A DNA stretch of 64,000 nt from Caprella mutica (lineage: Eukaryota > Arthropoda > Malacostraca > Amphipoda > Caprellidae), in the NCBI GenBank assembly GCA_947561585.1, contig CANNZV010000121.1, positions 558,001 through 622,000 of the forward strand, in the 5' to 3' direction. Shown here piece by piece: positions 33,737 to 44,710 of this stretch. Positions within the stretch are counted from its first letter, which is position 1. Every line of letters starts with the position of its first letter. The notes beneath the pieces were generated by a model, which worked only from the letters and a program-made list of their open reading frames with translations, did not search any database and was not told where the DNA came from. A program made the translations under genes and the position numbers.

Positions 33737-35292
33737 CTGATCCACAGTCATTTAATCCCCGTACTATATGATCCATGGTCAATTGATTCTCAGTTATATT
33801 TTTCTGTTTATGCACCTAGTACACATTATTATTGCTATTTATACATTATTAACATAAAAATATAAGATAAAAATGCACCAAGCAGTTGATAAAGTATAAA
33901 AAAAATAAACAACAAGGATAAAACAGCTAACAAGAATTTAAATCTTTTATCACCCCCATAAATAATTTCCTTATCTTATCTTTATGGTCTGTCTGCGGTT
34001 TGTCACACTCTAGTAATTTTCAGATAACAGGCTAAATATGTTACCAGATGGTAGCATGAATACTAATTCTTATGAATTAAATATATGATATCATTAGCTT
34101 AATTAAAAGTTATTTCAAAAGCTAGAGTGTAAGTGTTCAGTGAACGCTTTACAACCTCTGCCATTATATCTATATACTCTTATGTTTTAATATTATCGTC
34201 ATTATTCAATTAGAAACTTTAGCTCAATCTGAGAGCACGGACCAAAATAGAAGATATTAAAATTACATACACGAATATTGATAGTATTGAAAACACGTTA
34301 TTCTTAACATCAAGTACGCTAGTAAAAACAAGTGACAAATAATGATATCAAATTTACTTTCAGAAAAAAATGATATGTATTTGCATACTCCGCTCTTATT
34401 ACTTATTTAACAAGTCGAATAAGTGTGAAATATATCTCGCAATTATTTCTCCTGATATAAAAAGATAATTGAAGATTAACCTTTTTGTTTTTTAGTTTTC
34501 AGTTAAGCTTTTTTCTTCGTAAATATTGCAAACATTATGCGGGTAAATAGCATACATATATCATTGACCATAAATTCTTATAGCCATAAGTAACGGCTAT
34601 AACAGCGTAACTGAAAACTAACAACCAAATGGCCAATGTTACTCTTAAAATATATTCAATTGCAGGAGAAATAATGGCTAAACCATGTTCATTTCATTAT
34701 TCAACACTTATATGACTTGTCGTAAGTGCAATTCGTAATGAGAGGGGCTATGCACTTAGTCTAATAAATGGAATAATATGGAATTGAATACAAGAATAAC
34801 AAAAGCAATTAAGTGAGTATAGTATTGTTAATTAATTCTAAAAATGGTATTTTGTCATAAATGATAATTCATTTGTTGCAGCAACTACTTCTTGATTTTA
34901 TAATTGGCACTTGAAAAACCACGGGAATCAAATTCTCGTTTTTTTGATGGGAAAACAATCACGGTTGATTCAGGTTGATATTTCTTAACACTGCGGAGCG
35001 TCAACCGATAAAACATACAGTATCTATCCTGATGCCTGGTGTCGTAGCATTCAAGTGAGAAAAGATGCTCCCAATGTTGTCTGAAAGAGGATGCAGGCTA
35101 ACCTCCGATGTTTACAAAGAAATTTTAGAAACGAAAATTCTCCCATGGGTACAGAAAATAACCAAAAGGGCATATTACGTGATTTAACAAGACGCAAGAG
35201 TTTCAGACCTAGATTGGAGCGTGTAAGATTACAAATAACTGGGTACGGAGACCAAATGCCCGGATGGGAACCAAGTGGCGGGGATCAATTGA
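33737..35292. mobile_element. second hAT-like element with GATCCCCGGTCA subterminal repeats
   Basis: TATCAGTGAT occurs at 33727-33736 and 35293-35302, containing an 8-bp or longer target duplication. The left end has CAGTCATTTAATCCCC and GGTCAATTGATTC; the right end has GGCGGGGATCAATTGA and GGGAACCAAGTGG, decayed versions of the repeats of the element at 28564. Interior matches include TTTTCAGTTAAGCTTTTTT with AACATTATG, and GTAACTGAAAACTA followed by AATGTTACTC, in the same order in both copies. It carries a transposase fragment near its right end. Confidence 0.75.
34900..35235 (+). pseudogene. Tc1/mariner-type transposase fragment inside the second hAT-like element
   Basis: Read on the plus strand with frame changes, the piece around 35080-35190 gives DVYKEILETKILPWVQKI and then a YYVIQQDARV-like stretch, which corresponds to the 'xVYxxxLexxVLPWxxxxxxxxYVxQQDxAPxH' block of mariner-type transposases, where the Asp after QQ is catalytic. 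The HT expected after it is lost. Upstream text at about 34900-35060 may be earlier transposase sequence. Stops and frameshifts are present. A 73-codon open frame at 35091-35312 in another frame is not a gene. Family assignment is by motif memory. Confidence 0.5.
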
Positions 35293-35302
35293 TATCAGTG
35301 AT

Positions 35303-35638
35303 ACTACTGTGAGGCTACTGTGAGGATATCATGCAGTGATAGTGTCACTATTAACATTCAAACTATTATTCCATCAATCATAATGTTGTTGAACAAGCAA
35401 AATAGTTTCAAAGTTTGCAGTGAATGTTCTTGACAGTAGAGATAATTACTTTGTCTCTGCCTTTCTTCAATGACAGAATTAATTACTACCAATGAGACGA
35501 GAGTTCATTATTAGTAAGGAGAATTGTGCCGCAGTGAAGAATGAACTGAAATTATTAACTAAGTGCAAGTTTAACCTCCCATTGAGATGATCTGTGTTAA
35601 CAATTTGGAGAGATTCATCAGATATCTCAGGGAAAAAG
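35303..35638. other. spacer, no gene seen
   Basis: Ordinary AT-rich sequence between the hAT-like element and a family A MITE. Confidence 0.5.
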
Positions 35639-35754
35639 TAGGGTATGTTCTAAGTTATTGAACGATACCACGTTCACGATTATGCAAGGAAAAGCTATAT
35701 AAAAGTTTAAATAATGATAACGTGGAACTGTCCAATAACTCATAATTTACACTA
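35639..35754. mobile_element. family A foldback MITE, short form
   Basis: TAGGGTATGTTCTAAG at the left and CTCATAATTTACACTA at the right; inner ATTGAACGATACCACGTTC pairs with AACGTGGAACTGTCCAAT. 116 bp, without the core. Confidence 0.75.
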
Positions 35755-35828
35755 CGTTATTTTCTAAGGGCACTATAAATTTCTATGGACAAATATGTAT
35801 ATATAATATTTATTGAAGAGGTAGTAAA

Positions 35829-36527
35829 TCATCGCTCTCATTTAATCACGTGGTATCATCGCTCTCATTTAATCTCGTGGTATCATCGCTCTCATTTAAT
35901 CACGTGGTATCATCGCTCTCATTTAATCACGTGGTATCATCGCTCTCATTCAATCACGTGGTATCATTGCTCTCATTTAATCACGTGGTATCATCGCTCT
36001 CATTTAATCACGTGGTATCATCGCTCTCATTTAATCTCGTGGTATCATCGCTCTCATTGAATCACGTGGTATCATCGCTCTCATTTAATCACGTGGTATC
36101 ATCGCTCTCATTTAATCTCGTGGTATCATCGCTCTCATTGAATCACGTGGTATCATCGCTCTCATTTAATCACGTGGTATCATCGCTCTCATTTAATCAC
36201 GTGGTATCATCGCTCTGATATAATCACGTGGTATCATTGCTCTCATTTAATCACGTGGTATCATCGCTCTCATTTAATCTCGTGGTATCATCGCTCTCAT
36301 TTAATCACGTGGTATCATCGCTCTCATTTAATCACGTGGTATCATCGCTCTCATTCAATCACGTGGTATCATTGCTCTCATTTAATCACATGGTATCATT
36401 GCTCTCATTTAATCACGTGGTATCATTGCTCTCATTTAATCACGTGGTATCATCGCTCTCATTCAATCACATGGTATCATTGCTCTCATTCAATCACGTG
36501 GTATCATCGCTCTCATTTAATCACATG
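35829..36527. repeat. 27-bp satellite array, about 26 units, E-box in most units
   Basis: The unit contains ATCGCTCTCATTTAATCACG followed by TGGTATC. Most units carry CACGTG, the rest CTCGTG or CACATG. A 27-bp stop-free unit gives the open frames at 35785-36060, 35850-36218 and 36228-36629, which I do not call. Confidence 0.97.
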
Positions 36528-37084
36528 TCACCCTTTAGATTAACACGATCGCTCCTCTCCCACTCTCTCAATTTTCTTCTCAAAAGAGCCATTTTCTCTC
36601 CGACAGATTTTCGTAAGAAAAAAACTTAGATGATATATCAAAGATTTTTAGAGCTGTTACCTTGTTAGTGACTTAGAGCGGAGATTTGCAATTTTGTATG
36701 TTGTTAATTTGGTGAAATATTGAACGCTTCTCTTGGGCAAGTAGATTTCCTTTAAAAAAAATCATTCCGTCAAAAATGATAATATAAATTTTCAAAGAAA
36801 TCTTGATAAAACTAATAATATTCTGTGCATCAATAAAATTAGTTAAAATTTAAGAAAGATACAACAAGGACCTCGCATGAAGTTTGTGGATATTAGCAAT
36901 ATGCTAATATTTGAAATATTAGCAGAGCAATATTAGAGAAATATATAAAGAAATAATTAAGGTCTATCAAAAAAGTTACAAAAAATACTACTAAATACGA
37001 TACAATAAACATGACAAATAAATATATTAAATATATACAAATAACTATAATATAGTAGTAGTTACCTATGTTCAACATGTTCAG
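36528..37084. other. AT-rich spacer
   Basis: A short pyrimidine-rich patch near 36545-36600 follows the array. No gene was recognised; the minus-strand frame at 36893-37078 is a hydrophobic low-complexity chance frame. Confidence 0.5.
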
Positions 37085-37352
37085 ATCACCAATATGTTCA
37101 CAATGTTCACCATGATCATATCACCAAAGATCACCACTATTCACCACGTTCATATCACCAAAGATCATCACTATTCACCACGTTCATATCGCCAAAGAAG
37201 ATCACCACTATTCACCATGTTCATATCACCAAAGATCACTAATGTTCACCTTGTTCAGATCACCAATGTTCACCATGTTCACCACTGTTCACCACTGTTC
37301 ACCATGTTCACCACTGTTCACCATGTTCACCACTGTTCACCACTGTTCACCA
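37085..37352. repeat. compound minisatellite of TTCACCA units
   Basis: Four 34-bp units (TTCACCACGTTCATATCACC plus AAAGATCACCACTA) are followed by about eight 9-10-bp units TTCACCATG and TTCACCACTG. The shorter repeat is contained in the longer one. The open frame 37094-37444 is a by-product. Confidence 0.9.
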
Positions 37353-38111
37353 TGTTATTGAAAGTTTCGACAGCTACGATCGGAATAAAAGTTCAGGTTG
37401 TAAAAACTCAAGCAGGCATCTTAATTGTGTTTCTGTTAGTTTAGAAATAAGTTTTAAATAGTTTTAAGTCTATGAAAAACAGTTCCCTTAATTTAGTTTT
37501 TGAAGAAAAGCTACGATGTATTATTCAATGTAGAACAGCTAACGTTTGAATTTATTTCTATATTCTTATTGATTCAATTCAAAGTGAACAAACTACAGGA
37601 ATAATATGTAACAATAAATAAATAACATAGATTAAATTATTGTGATATTTAAACGAAATATAAATAGCAATATCAAAATATTCAATTTTCATTACAGTAA
37701 TAATTTAAAGTTTCATTATTTCTCCTTGAACATCACTCACAAATGCAATAACAAAAGTAGCATTCAAAAAAGTAGCTGGACATTGCATCTTAACTCTAAA
37801 CATGACTCCAATCGTGTTTATCATTTGTTTTTGCAGACTATGACTGAGTAGTGTTGTTGCAACAGAGTATTGTTTTTAGTCTGTGTACACACAGACGGTA
37901 GGGGATGATCCACACAGCTTTGAATATTGGACATACTCAATCGCCAGGGACTTAGGACACGCTTTTTACAGGCACCAATTCCTTGCTTAGCAATGGCAAA
38001 TGTTGCTGTTGTTGTGATTAAAGTGGTAGGGGAATGAGGTAGATTTGCATTATAGGACTAATTATCGAAACTAAAATTTGGTTGCGTAGCTTGAGTTCAT
38101 CCCCAGTGAAT
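37353..38111. other. single-copy region, no gene supported
   Basis: A 69-codon open frame at 37642-37851 is Asn- and Lys-rich without a domain. The text around 37860-38000 is GC-richer but unrecognised. Confidence 0.45.
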
Positions 38112-38270
38112 AAACGTATGGAATATTTCGGTAGATTGTCAGAGTAACTATTATAAAACGTATGGAATATTTCGGTAGATTGTCAGAGTAACTATTATAA
38201 AACGTATGGAATATTTCGGTAGATTGTCAGAGTAACTATTATAAAACGTATGGAATATTTAAGCAATTGT
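38112..38270. repeat. 43-bp tandem repeat, about 3.7 units
   Basis: The unit contains AAACGTATGGAATATTTCGG and TAGATTGTCAGAGTAAC. The last unit is diverged (AAGCAATTGTCATAG). Confidence 0.93.
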
Positions 38271-38440
38271 CATAGTAACAATTGAAGTTTTCAATAGTGA
38301 TTTATTTTCAATTTCATGTTGTGAGTTATAAGAAAGAACGTGAAAAATGATTGCAAATGAGAAGGGAAAGAGCCACTGGTTATCTTTCATTAGTAGAGCA
38401 TCTCTAGACAGTAACATTTATAAACGACAGAATAGAATTT

Positions 38441-38850
38441 TTGGACTTTAAAATAAATAGATTGGCCCTTAAATAAATAGATTGGACCTTCAAATAAGTG
38501 GATTGATCCTATAAATGAATGGAACGGACTTTTAAATGAATGGAACAGACTTTTAAAAGAATGGAACGGACTTTTAAATGAATGTATTGGATCTATAAAA
38601 AAATAGATTGGTCCTTAAATAGATACATTGGACCTTCAAATTAATAGATTGGACCTTCAAATTAATTAGTTGGACCTTTAAATGAATGCATTGGACTTTT
38701 AAATAAATGAAATGGACCTTTAAATAAATGAATTGACCTTTAAATGAATGGATTGGACCTTTAAATGAATGGATTGGACCTTTAAGTGAATGGATTGGAC
38801 CTTTAAATGAATGGATTGGACCTTTAAGTGATTAAATTGAACCTTTAAAT
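38441..38850. repeat. degenerate 20-21-bp minisatellite
   Basis: About 19 units containing ATTGGACCTTTAAATGAATG, diverged on the left and better preserved on the right (38740-38830). Left units read ATTGGACCTTCAAATTA. Confidence 0.9.
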
Positions 38851-39349
38851 AATCTTCTTCACTCTTCACTTTTAATACCTACTTAGTTGCATTTAATCTC
38901 CATTAATCGTAGAAGAATTACATACATTAATCATTTTGCTCACAATACCTCTTAGAAAATAATGATATAATTACATCAATAGAAATCTGATCTACGTTCT
39001 GCTATTCAATGATTGCATGTTCTATAATGCATTTATTTTGTTAGTGATGAATAATATAGTATGGAATAAAAGAAACTGCATGTGCATTAGTAGATAGGAA
39101 GAAAAGCTTCTCACTTCTCTACAGATTGTAAGATGTTTGAGTGTTCGTAGCTATACCCCTACAGTATTACTTTGAAACGAAGGAAATATTTCTAGATTGC
39201 ATACGCTAGGGTAAAAGAAATTGTGTAATGTTATCTTCGACCATGCCATAGAATTATATGTACTAAAGATATCTACCATTATCTTCTATGCTATTTCTTT
39301 CTTCTATTTTCTATGGCCATCTCTACTATTATCTTCTATGATAACACCT
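38851..39349. other. spacer, no gene seen
   Basis: Contains TCTACTATTATCTTCTATG twice near 39280-39340, a minor duplication just before the next array. Confidence 0.5.
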
Positions 39350-40192
39350 ATATACATGTCAAAGATTATAGTTAACATCGTAACTAGGATACCTACAAAC
39401 ATGTCAAAAATTATAGTTAACATCGTAACTAGGATACCTATAAACATGTCAAAGATTATAGTTAAAATCGTAACTAGGATACTTTATAAACATGTCAAAG
39501 ATTATAGTTAACATCGTAACTAGGATACCTATAAACATGTCAAAGATTATAGTTAACATCGTAACTAGGATACCTATAAACATGTCAAAGATTATAGGTA
39601 ACATCGTAACTAGAATACCTATAAACATGCAATTCAAAGATTATAGTTAAAATCGTAACTAGGATACTTTATAAACATGTCAAAGATTATAGTTAACATC
39701 GTAACTAGGATACCTATAAACATGTCAAAGATTATAGGTAACATCGTAACTAGAATACCTATAAACATGCGATTCAAAGATTATAGTTAAAATCGTAACT
39801 AGGATACCTATAAACATGTCAAAGATTATAGTTAAAATCGTAACTAGGATACTTTATAAACATGTCAAAGATTATAGTTAACATCGTAACTAGGATACCT
39901 ATAAACATGTCAAAGATTATAGGTAACATCGTAACTAGAATACCTATAAACATGCGATTCAAAGATTATAGTTAAAATCGTAACTAGGATACCTATAAAC
40001 ATGTCAAAGATTATAGTTAAAATCGTAACTAGGATACTTTATAAACATGTCAAAGATTATAGTTAACATCGTAACTAGGATACTTTATAAACATGTCAAA
40101 GATTATAGTTAACATCGTAACTAGGATACTTTATAAACATGTCAAAGATTATAGTTAACATCGTAACTAGGATACCTATAAACATGTCAAAC
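39350..40192. repeat. 45-bp satellite array, about 19 units
   Basis: The unit contains ACATGTCAAAGATTATAG, TTAACATCGTAACTAGG and ATACCTATAA. Length variants ATACTTTATAA and ACATGCAATTCAAAG (or ACATGCGATTCAAAG, at about 39628, 39769 and 39953) mark repeated multi-unit blocks of 140-185 bp. Open frames on both strands are by-products. Confidence 0.96.
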
Positions 40193-41335
40193 TTTGTGTG
40201 CCTATAAATTCAGCAGTTTAAGGAAATGCCATCCATTGGAATTTCAGAGGCGAATTAATCAAACGTTTAATTGGATTTGTAGCTCGTGAATTTGTTAAAG
40301 TCCTGAATGATCAGAAGGTTAGTTTCTCTTCAGAAGAGTTAATTTAGAGGTATAATAAGGTAATTCGTCTTTGATGGAACTGATAATATTCCTTTGGAAT
40401 TACATACAATATCATTTCAAGATGAAATACAAGTGATATTTGTAGTATACCTTGAATAATTCAATTACAAACCACATGTGTGTTAAAACAAAATAATTTT
40501 TTTTAAATAAGATGGTATTCTAATATATATTGAGTAATTTATATATACAACTTAAAAATATATGTTTGATATACACAAATCACAAGCTTTAGAGGTTAGC
40601 AAGAGTTAAAATATTTACCATCAAAAAGTTCCAACACTATGACTATCGTAATGGTTTTGGGCCCAGACTATACTCTCTAGACACATGGAATGACATCGAA
40701 CAAAGTACACACATGTTACAATAAATTAAGAGATATGTTCATCCCAAGCCTAGCCAATCTAAATGGCCGAGCACTCAGAGCTAACCCTGGCAAATCATTG
40801 GAAATTATAGTTAGGAGCTGTAGTAGACAGATAAGGAATTGACTGAACCATTGCAGGACTGGAGACTAAGGGCTCTGCATATAACCAACTCACTCAACAA
40901 GAACATTCGAACAATATGCACGTGATTCGGACATGAGAGTTACAATCCTTCGGCAGTTTACGATTGTGTATCTTGGATCTGCAACAATGTAAGGTCTTGG
41001 GGCTATGTAGATGGCACTATTTTAGGTCATATCTTACGGTAACTAACGTATCAGAGGATCGTAAGAGATATGTCTTATCTAAATTTATACGCAATTCTTA
41101 TAAGTAATTTGTGATCACATACGAAATTATACGGATTACGCTCGCCAATTTCAATATCGACTTATCTCAAAAATCATCATTTTTTCAAGTTCTGTTCTCA
41201 GTTTAAACTAATCATATAGAAATAAACACTTTTTAAAGTTAATTAAATTTATTAAAATACTTTATAAGTAATTATGTACTAATCATATTTTGACGAAGGA
41301 ACTATCACTATAGTTTCTTCACTTCTAACAGTAGG
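40193..41335. other. single-copy region, no gene supported
   Basis: A less AT-biased patch at 40640-41050 has non-repetitive text but stops in every frame. It may be a decayed gene or element; nothing was recognised. Confidence 0.45.
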
Positions 41336-41474
41336 TAGGGTAAGTTCCAAGTTATCGGACGGTTCTACATTTTCTGACACCTCAGAAAAAAATATTATTC
41401 AACTTTTATAATTATTATTTATTTCCAACGTGTCCGAAAATGTGGAACCGTCCTATAACTCGTAACCTACCCTA
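41336..41474. mobile_element. family A foldback MITE, mid-length
   Basis: TAGGGTAAGTTCCAAG, then TTATCGGACGGTTCTACATT at the left, matched by AATGTGGAACCGTCCTATAA and CTCGTAACCTACCCTA at the right. One of the best preserved pairs of arms; the core palindrome is missing. Confidence 0.88.
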
Positions 41475-41512
41475 CTATGGGAAGTTAATTTGTGTGTAGT
41501 GATAGATGTAAG

Positions 41513-41557
41513 CACATATATCACATATATCACATGTATCACATTCATCACATTCAT
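41513..41557. repeat. 9-bp tandem repeat, five units
   Basis: CACATATAT twice, CACATGTAT once, CACATTCAT twice. Confidence 0.9.
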
Positions 41558-41764
41558 CTTCAGAGATAAGTATATCTGCACTAAGCAATTTTCTGGCAGT
41601 TCTGCAATAAATTAGATTTACAAAACAGCAACTGCTTCAACATAAAGAACGAATAAAAACATTTCTATACATAAAATATGAAATCCATATTTTATGATCC
41701 TGACGAAACATCAGGATGATTTAAATGTATGTATGACAACATACATAAATGAAGCAATTCTAGG

Positions 41765-41981
41765 TAGGGTAAGTTCCAAATTATCGACATGCACCACATT
41801 TTCGTTAATATATGAGAAAATAATGTGATTTTATATTTCAACTCGTTATCTCAATTGGTATCCATGATATTTTCAGGTATCTTGGATACCAATAAAATAA
41901 CGAGTTTAATTGTTAAACTATATATGTTTTACTTACATGATCGAAAACAAGGAACCGGTCGATAACGCGGAACTTAGCCTA
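41765..41981. mobile_element. family A foldback MITE with core
   Basis: The ends are TAGGGTAAGTTCCAAATTAT and CGGAACTTAGCCTA with outer TA. The core at 41855-41892 keeps TTGGTATCCATGAT and GGTATCTTGGATACCAA but has lost the CTGCAG centre (ATTTTCAG instead). Confidence 0.87.
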
Positions 41982-43861
41982 TTGAAGAGTTACTATTCAA
42001 GTATGAGAAGCAAAAATAAAATTGTTTTTTTTATACAGGGTGTCTCATCAAAATGGAGTAATAAATAAAAAAATCAACATCAAACTAAAAAAGAACATTA
42101 AAAACGGGTAAAAAATTATCATATTACATACTTTCTATAACTAAATACAAATATTTAATGACCTCATAGTGAGAATGGAATATTAAACTAGCTAGAAATG
42201 ACATATATTTAAAATAACCTATTTACCTGCTACTCAAAATTCTAAATCATTAGATTTATTTCCCCCGTGTCCATAATGCATATAAAGTGCATATTGCATA
42301 GGTACTGCTATAGCGCATATAGTTAGTTTATATAGGGGATACATTGTGATCTACCTCATGCATAACAATTGGCTTAGGATCTTGTGTATCCTTTATGGGG
42401 TAGAGTTCCTCATTTATGGACTACTGAGCAGTCAATAAATGTTATAAACCGTAAATAATCTACTCAGTGAAGTAAAGAAGGAAAACAAATTTGTGAAGTT
42501 AAATCTATTTTTTATATTTAAAAGCATATATTTTATGTAATATAATGTAAAAGAATATATTTTTTCCTAAAATTATTAAATCAATTCTGAAACAGAAATT
42601 AAAAGGAAAATTGTAAGTACGTGACATCAAATGTTATTCTTTTTGTCTTAGTGTCTAAAATTAATTTGCTGCATTATCTATGATGTCCTTTCCTTAATAG
42701 GTGTTTTCAATAGCATTCTAACACGTTCACTACAAAGTGGTACACATTAGTACCACTATTTATATCATCATAGACAAGGTGGTACATATATATACCAATA
42801 TCAATATTTTAAATTCTAATCAAATAGAGACGATGTGTACCTCATTTATACAACTTTTTATCATACAGACATGATCAATAGGATGGAAAATTCTTTAAAC
42901 TTCGTATTCCATAAAAAATGTCTCCATAATTCAGGAAAGTTCATAAATTTAGTATTCCACAATTAATGAGTTCTACTGTAGCTACATCCACTAACCTTAT
43001 CAAGGTGAACATTTATTAAAATGATGAAATATTAACCAATAAATGCTCCTTTTGTTTAGAAGTGAACGGCTGTCGTACAGAATGTTTAATAAAATCATAG
43101 AAAATTGGAAACATTTGGAAGTCAAAGTTTGAGATTAGTTTTTTACACTTTCTATATTGATCCATAATGGCAAATATTTGATACGAATGTGCCTAAAAGT
43201 TTATTCGTATTCGATCGTAAAACTTTTCTTCTGTAGCAATGTTAACTGAAATTACAAGGTCCAATTTTAACATTTTTTATCGTGTATTACAAAAACCAAT
43301 AATAAATAAAATAGTAAATCTAAATGAAATAAACTCATCAATGTAACTTTTAATTCATGAGAATGTTAAAAGTTCTAATTCACAAATTAATAGGAAAAAT
43401 CAATACTATCATAAGCCGCGTCAGTCCGACCTTGTGTAACACTTATATTTCGCATTATATTTAAGCTTTATTGTGGGGTGAAATCTTAACTTTATAAGCT
43501 TCAGTATAAACTAATAGCCTGATAGTTATTTAATTTTAAATTTGAAAATATGAGGGTTAGTTAAACATTATATTTCAATAAGTGTTTTTTTTTAGTTTCA
43601 GCTTTAACCATGAAAGTTTCAAAGTTTTCGCGGGTGAATTTTCCGCAGAACAGTAGTAATTAATTCTTCAGTGTTCCTCCCTCATCAAGATATACTGAGC
43701 TCAAAGTTGTTATTTAACTCGGTTAATTTCAGTAATAGAAAGATGCTAATATATTCAAACATTTTTATTGAAGGATAATTACTCCATTTGCATATTAATA
43801 TCAAATTTCAGTCTATTAAACTCCTGGAATTTTGATCATTTTCAAAAGAGGATACAATACC
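41982..43861. other. AT-rich region without a recognised gene
   Basis: TACAGGGTGTCTCATC near 42037 resembles a mariner-type end, but no partner was found. The rest is stop-rich single-copy-looking sequence. Confidence 0.45.
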
Positions 43862-44440
43862 CACAAAATAGTGACGATACAAATGCTACAATATAGTGAC
43901 GATACAAATGCTACAATATATGTAGTGACGATACAATGCTACAATATAGTGACGATACAAATGCTACAATATAGTGACGATAAAAATGCTACAATATAGT
44001 GACAATACAATACCCACAATATAGTGACGATATATGTAAATGCTACAATATAGTGACGATACAAATGATACAATATAGTGACGATACAAATGCTACACTA
44101 TGGTGACGATACAAATGCTACAATATAGTGACGATACAAATGCTACAATATAGTGACGATACAAATGATACAATATAGTGACGATATAAATGCTACAATA
44201 TAGTGACGATACAAATGCTACAATATAGTTACGATACAAATGCTACAATATAGTGAGGATACAAATGATACAATATAGTGACGATACAAATTCTACAATA
44301 TAGTGACGATACAAATTCTACAATATAGTAACGATACAAATGCTACAATATAGTGACGATACAAATGCTACAATATGGTGAGGATACAAATGATACAATA
44401 TAGTGACGATACAAATGCTACAATATAGTGACGATACAAA
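43862..44440. repeat. 25-bp satellite array, about 23 units
   Basis: The unit contains ACAATATAGTGACGATACAA and ATGCT. Substitution variants include GATACAAATG, TGAGGATAC and AAATTC. A few units have short insertions (ATATGTAG, ATATGTAA). Confidence 0.95.
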
Positions 44441-44534
44441 TTGATGCATCACCTTGCATGTTGCAGGGTAATGTTCCCTATACATTCCCCACTCATATCA
44501 ATTATACACCACACACTCTACACCAGAAAAATGT

Positions 44535-44710
44535 TCTATAGCTATCATATTTCTGTTTGTTTTCCGTACGTACGTTACGCCTTTCAAAAAAACAAAGAGG
44601 AATAATATTTAACTCGGTATATAAAATAGGCGTTATATGTATGATGAAAAAATGATGTAAAGGCTATTGAAGAGAAATTAAACTTTATGGAAAATAAAAT
44701 AGGAAATGGT
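44535..44710. repeat. dispersed repeat family C, copy 3, abutting the largest satellite
   Basis: TTCTGTTTGTTTTCCGTACG, TTACGCCTTTCAAAAAA, GATGTAAAGGCTATTGAAG and GGAAAATAAAATAGGAAAT follow the order seen at 8690 and 11600. At the position where the other copies continue with TAATTTCAGTA, this copy passes into the 23-bp array. Confidence 0.65.

Noticed and set aside
42037..42060. TACAGGGTGTCTCATC as the end of a mariner-type element
   Set aside because: No inverted partner was found within several kb, so an element cannot be delimited.
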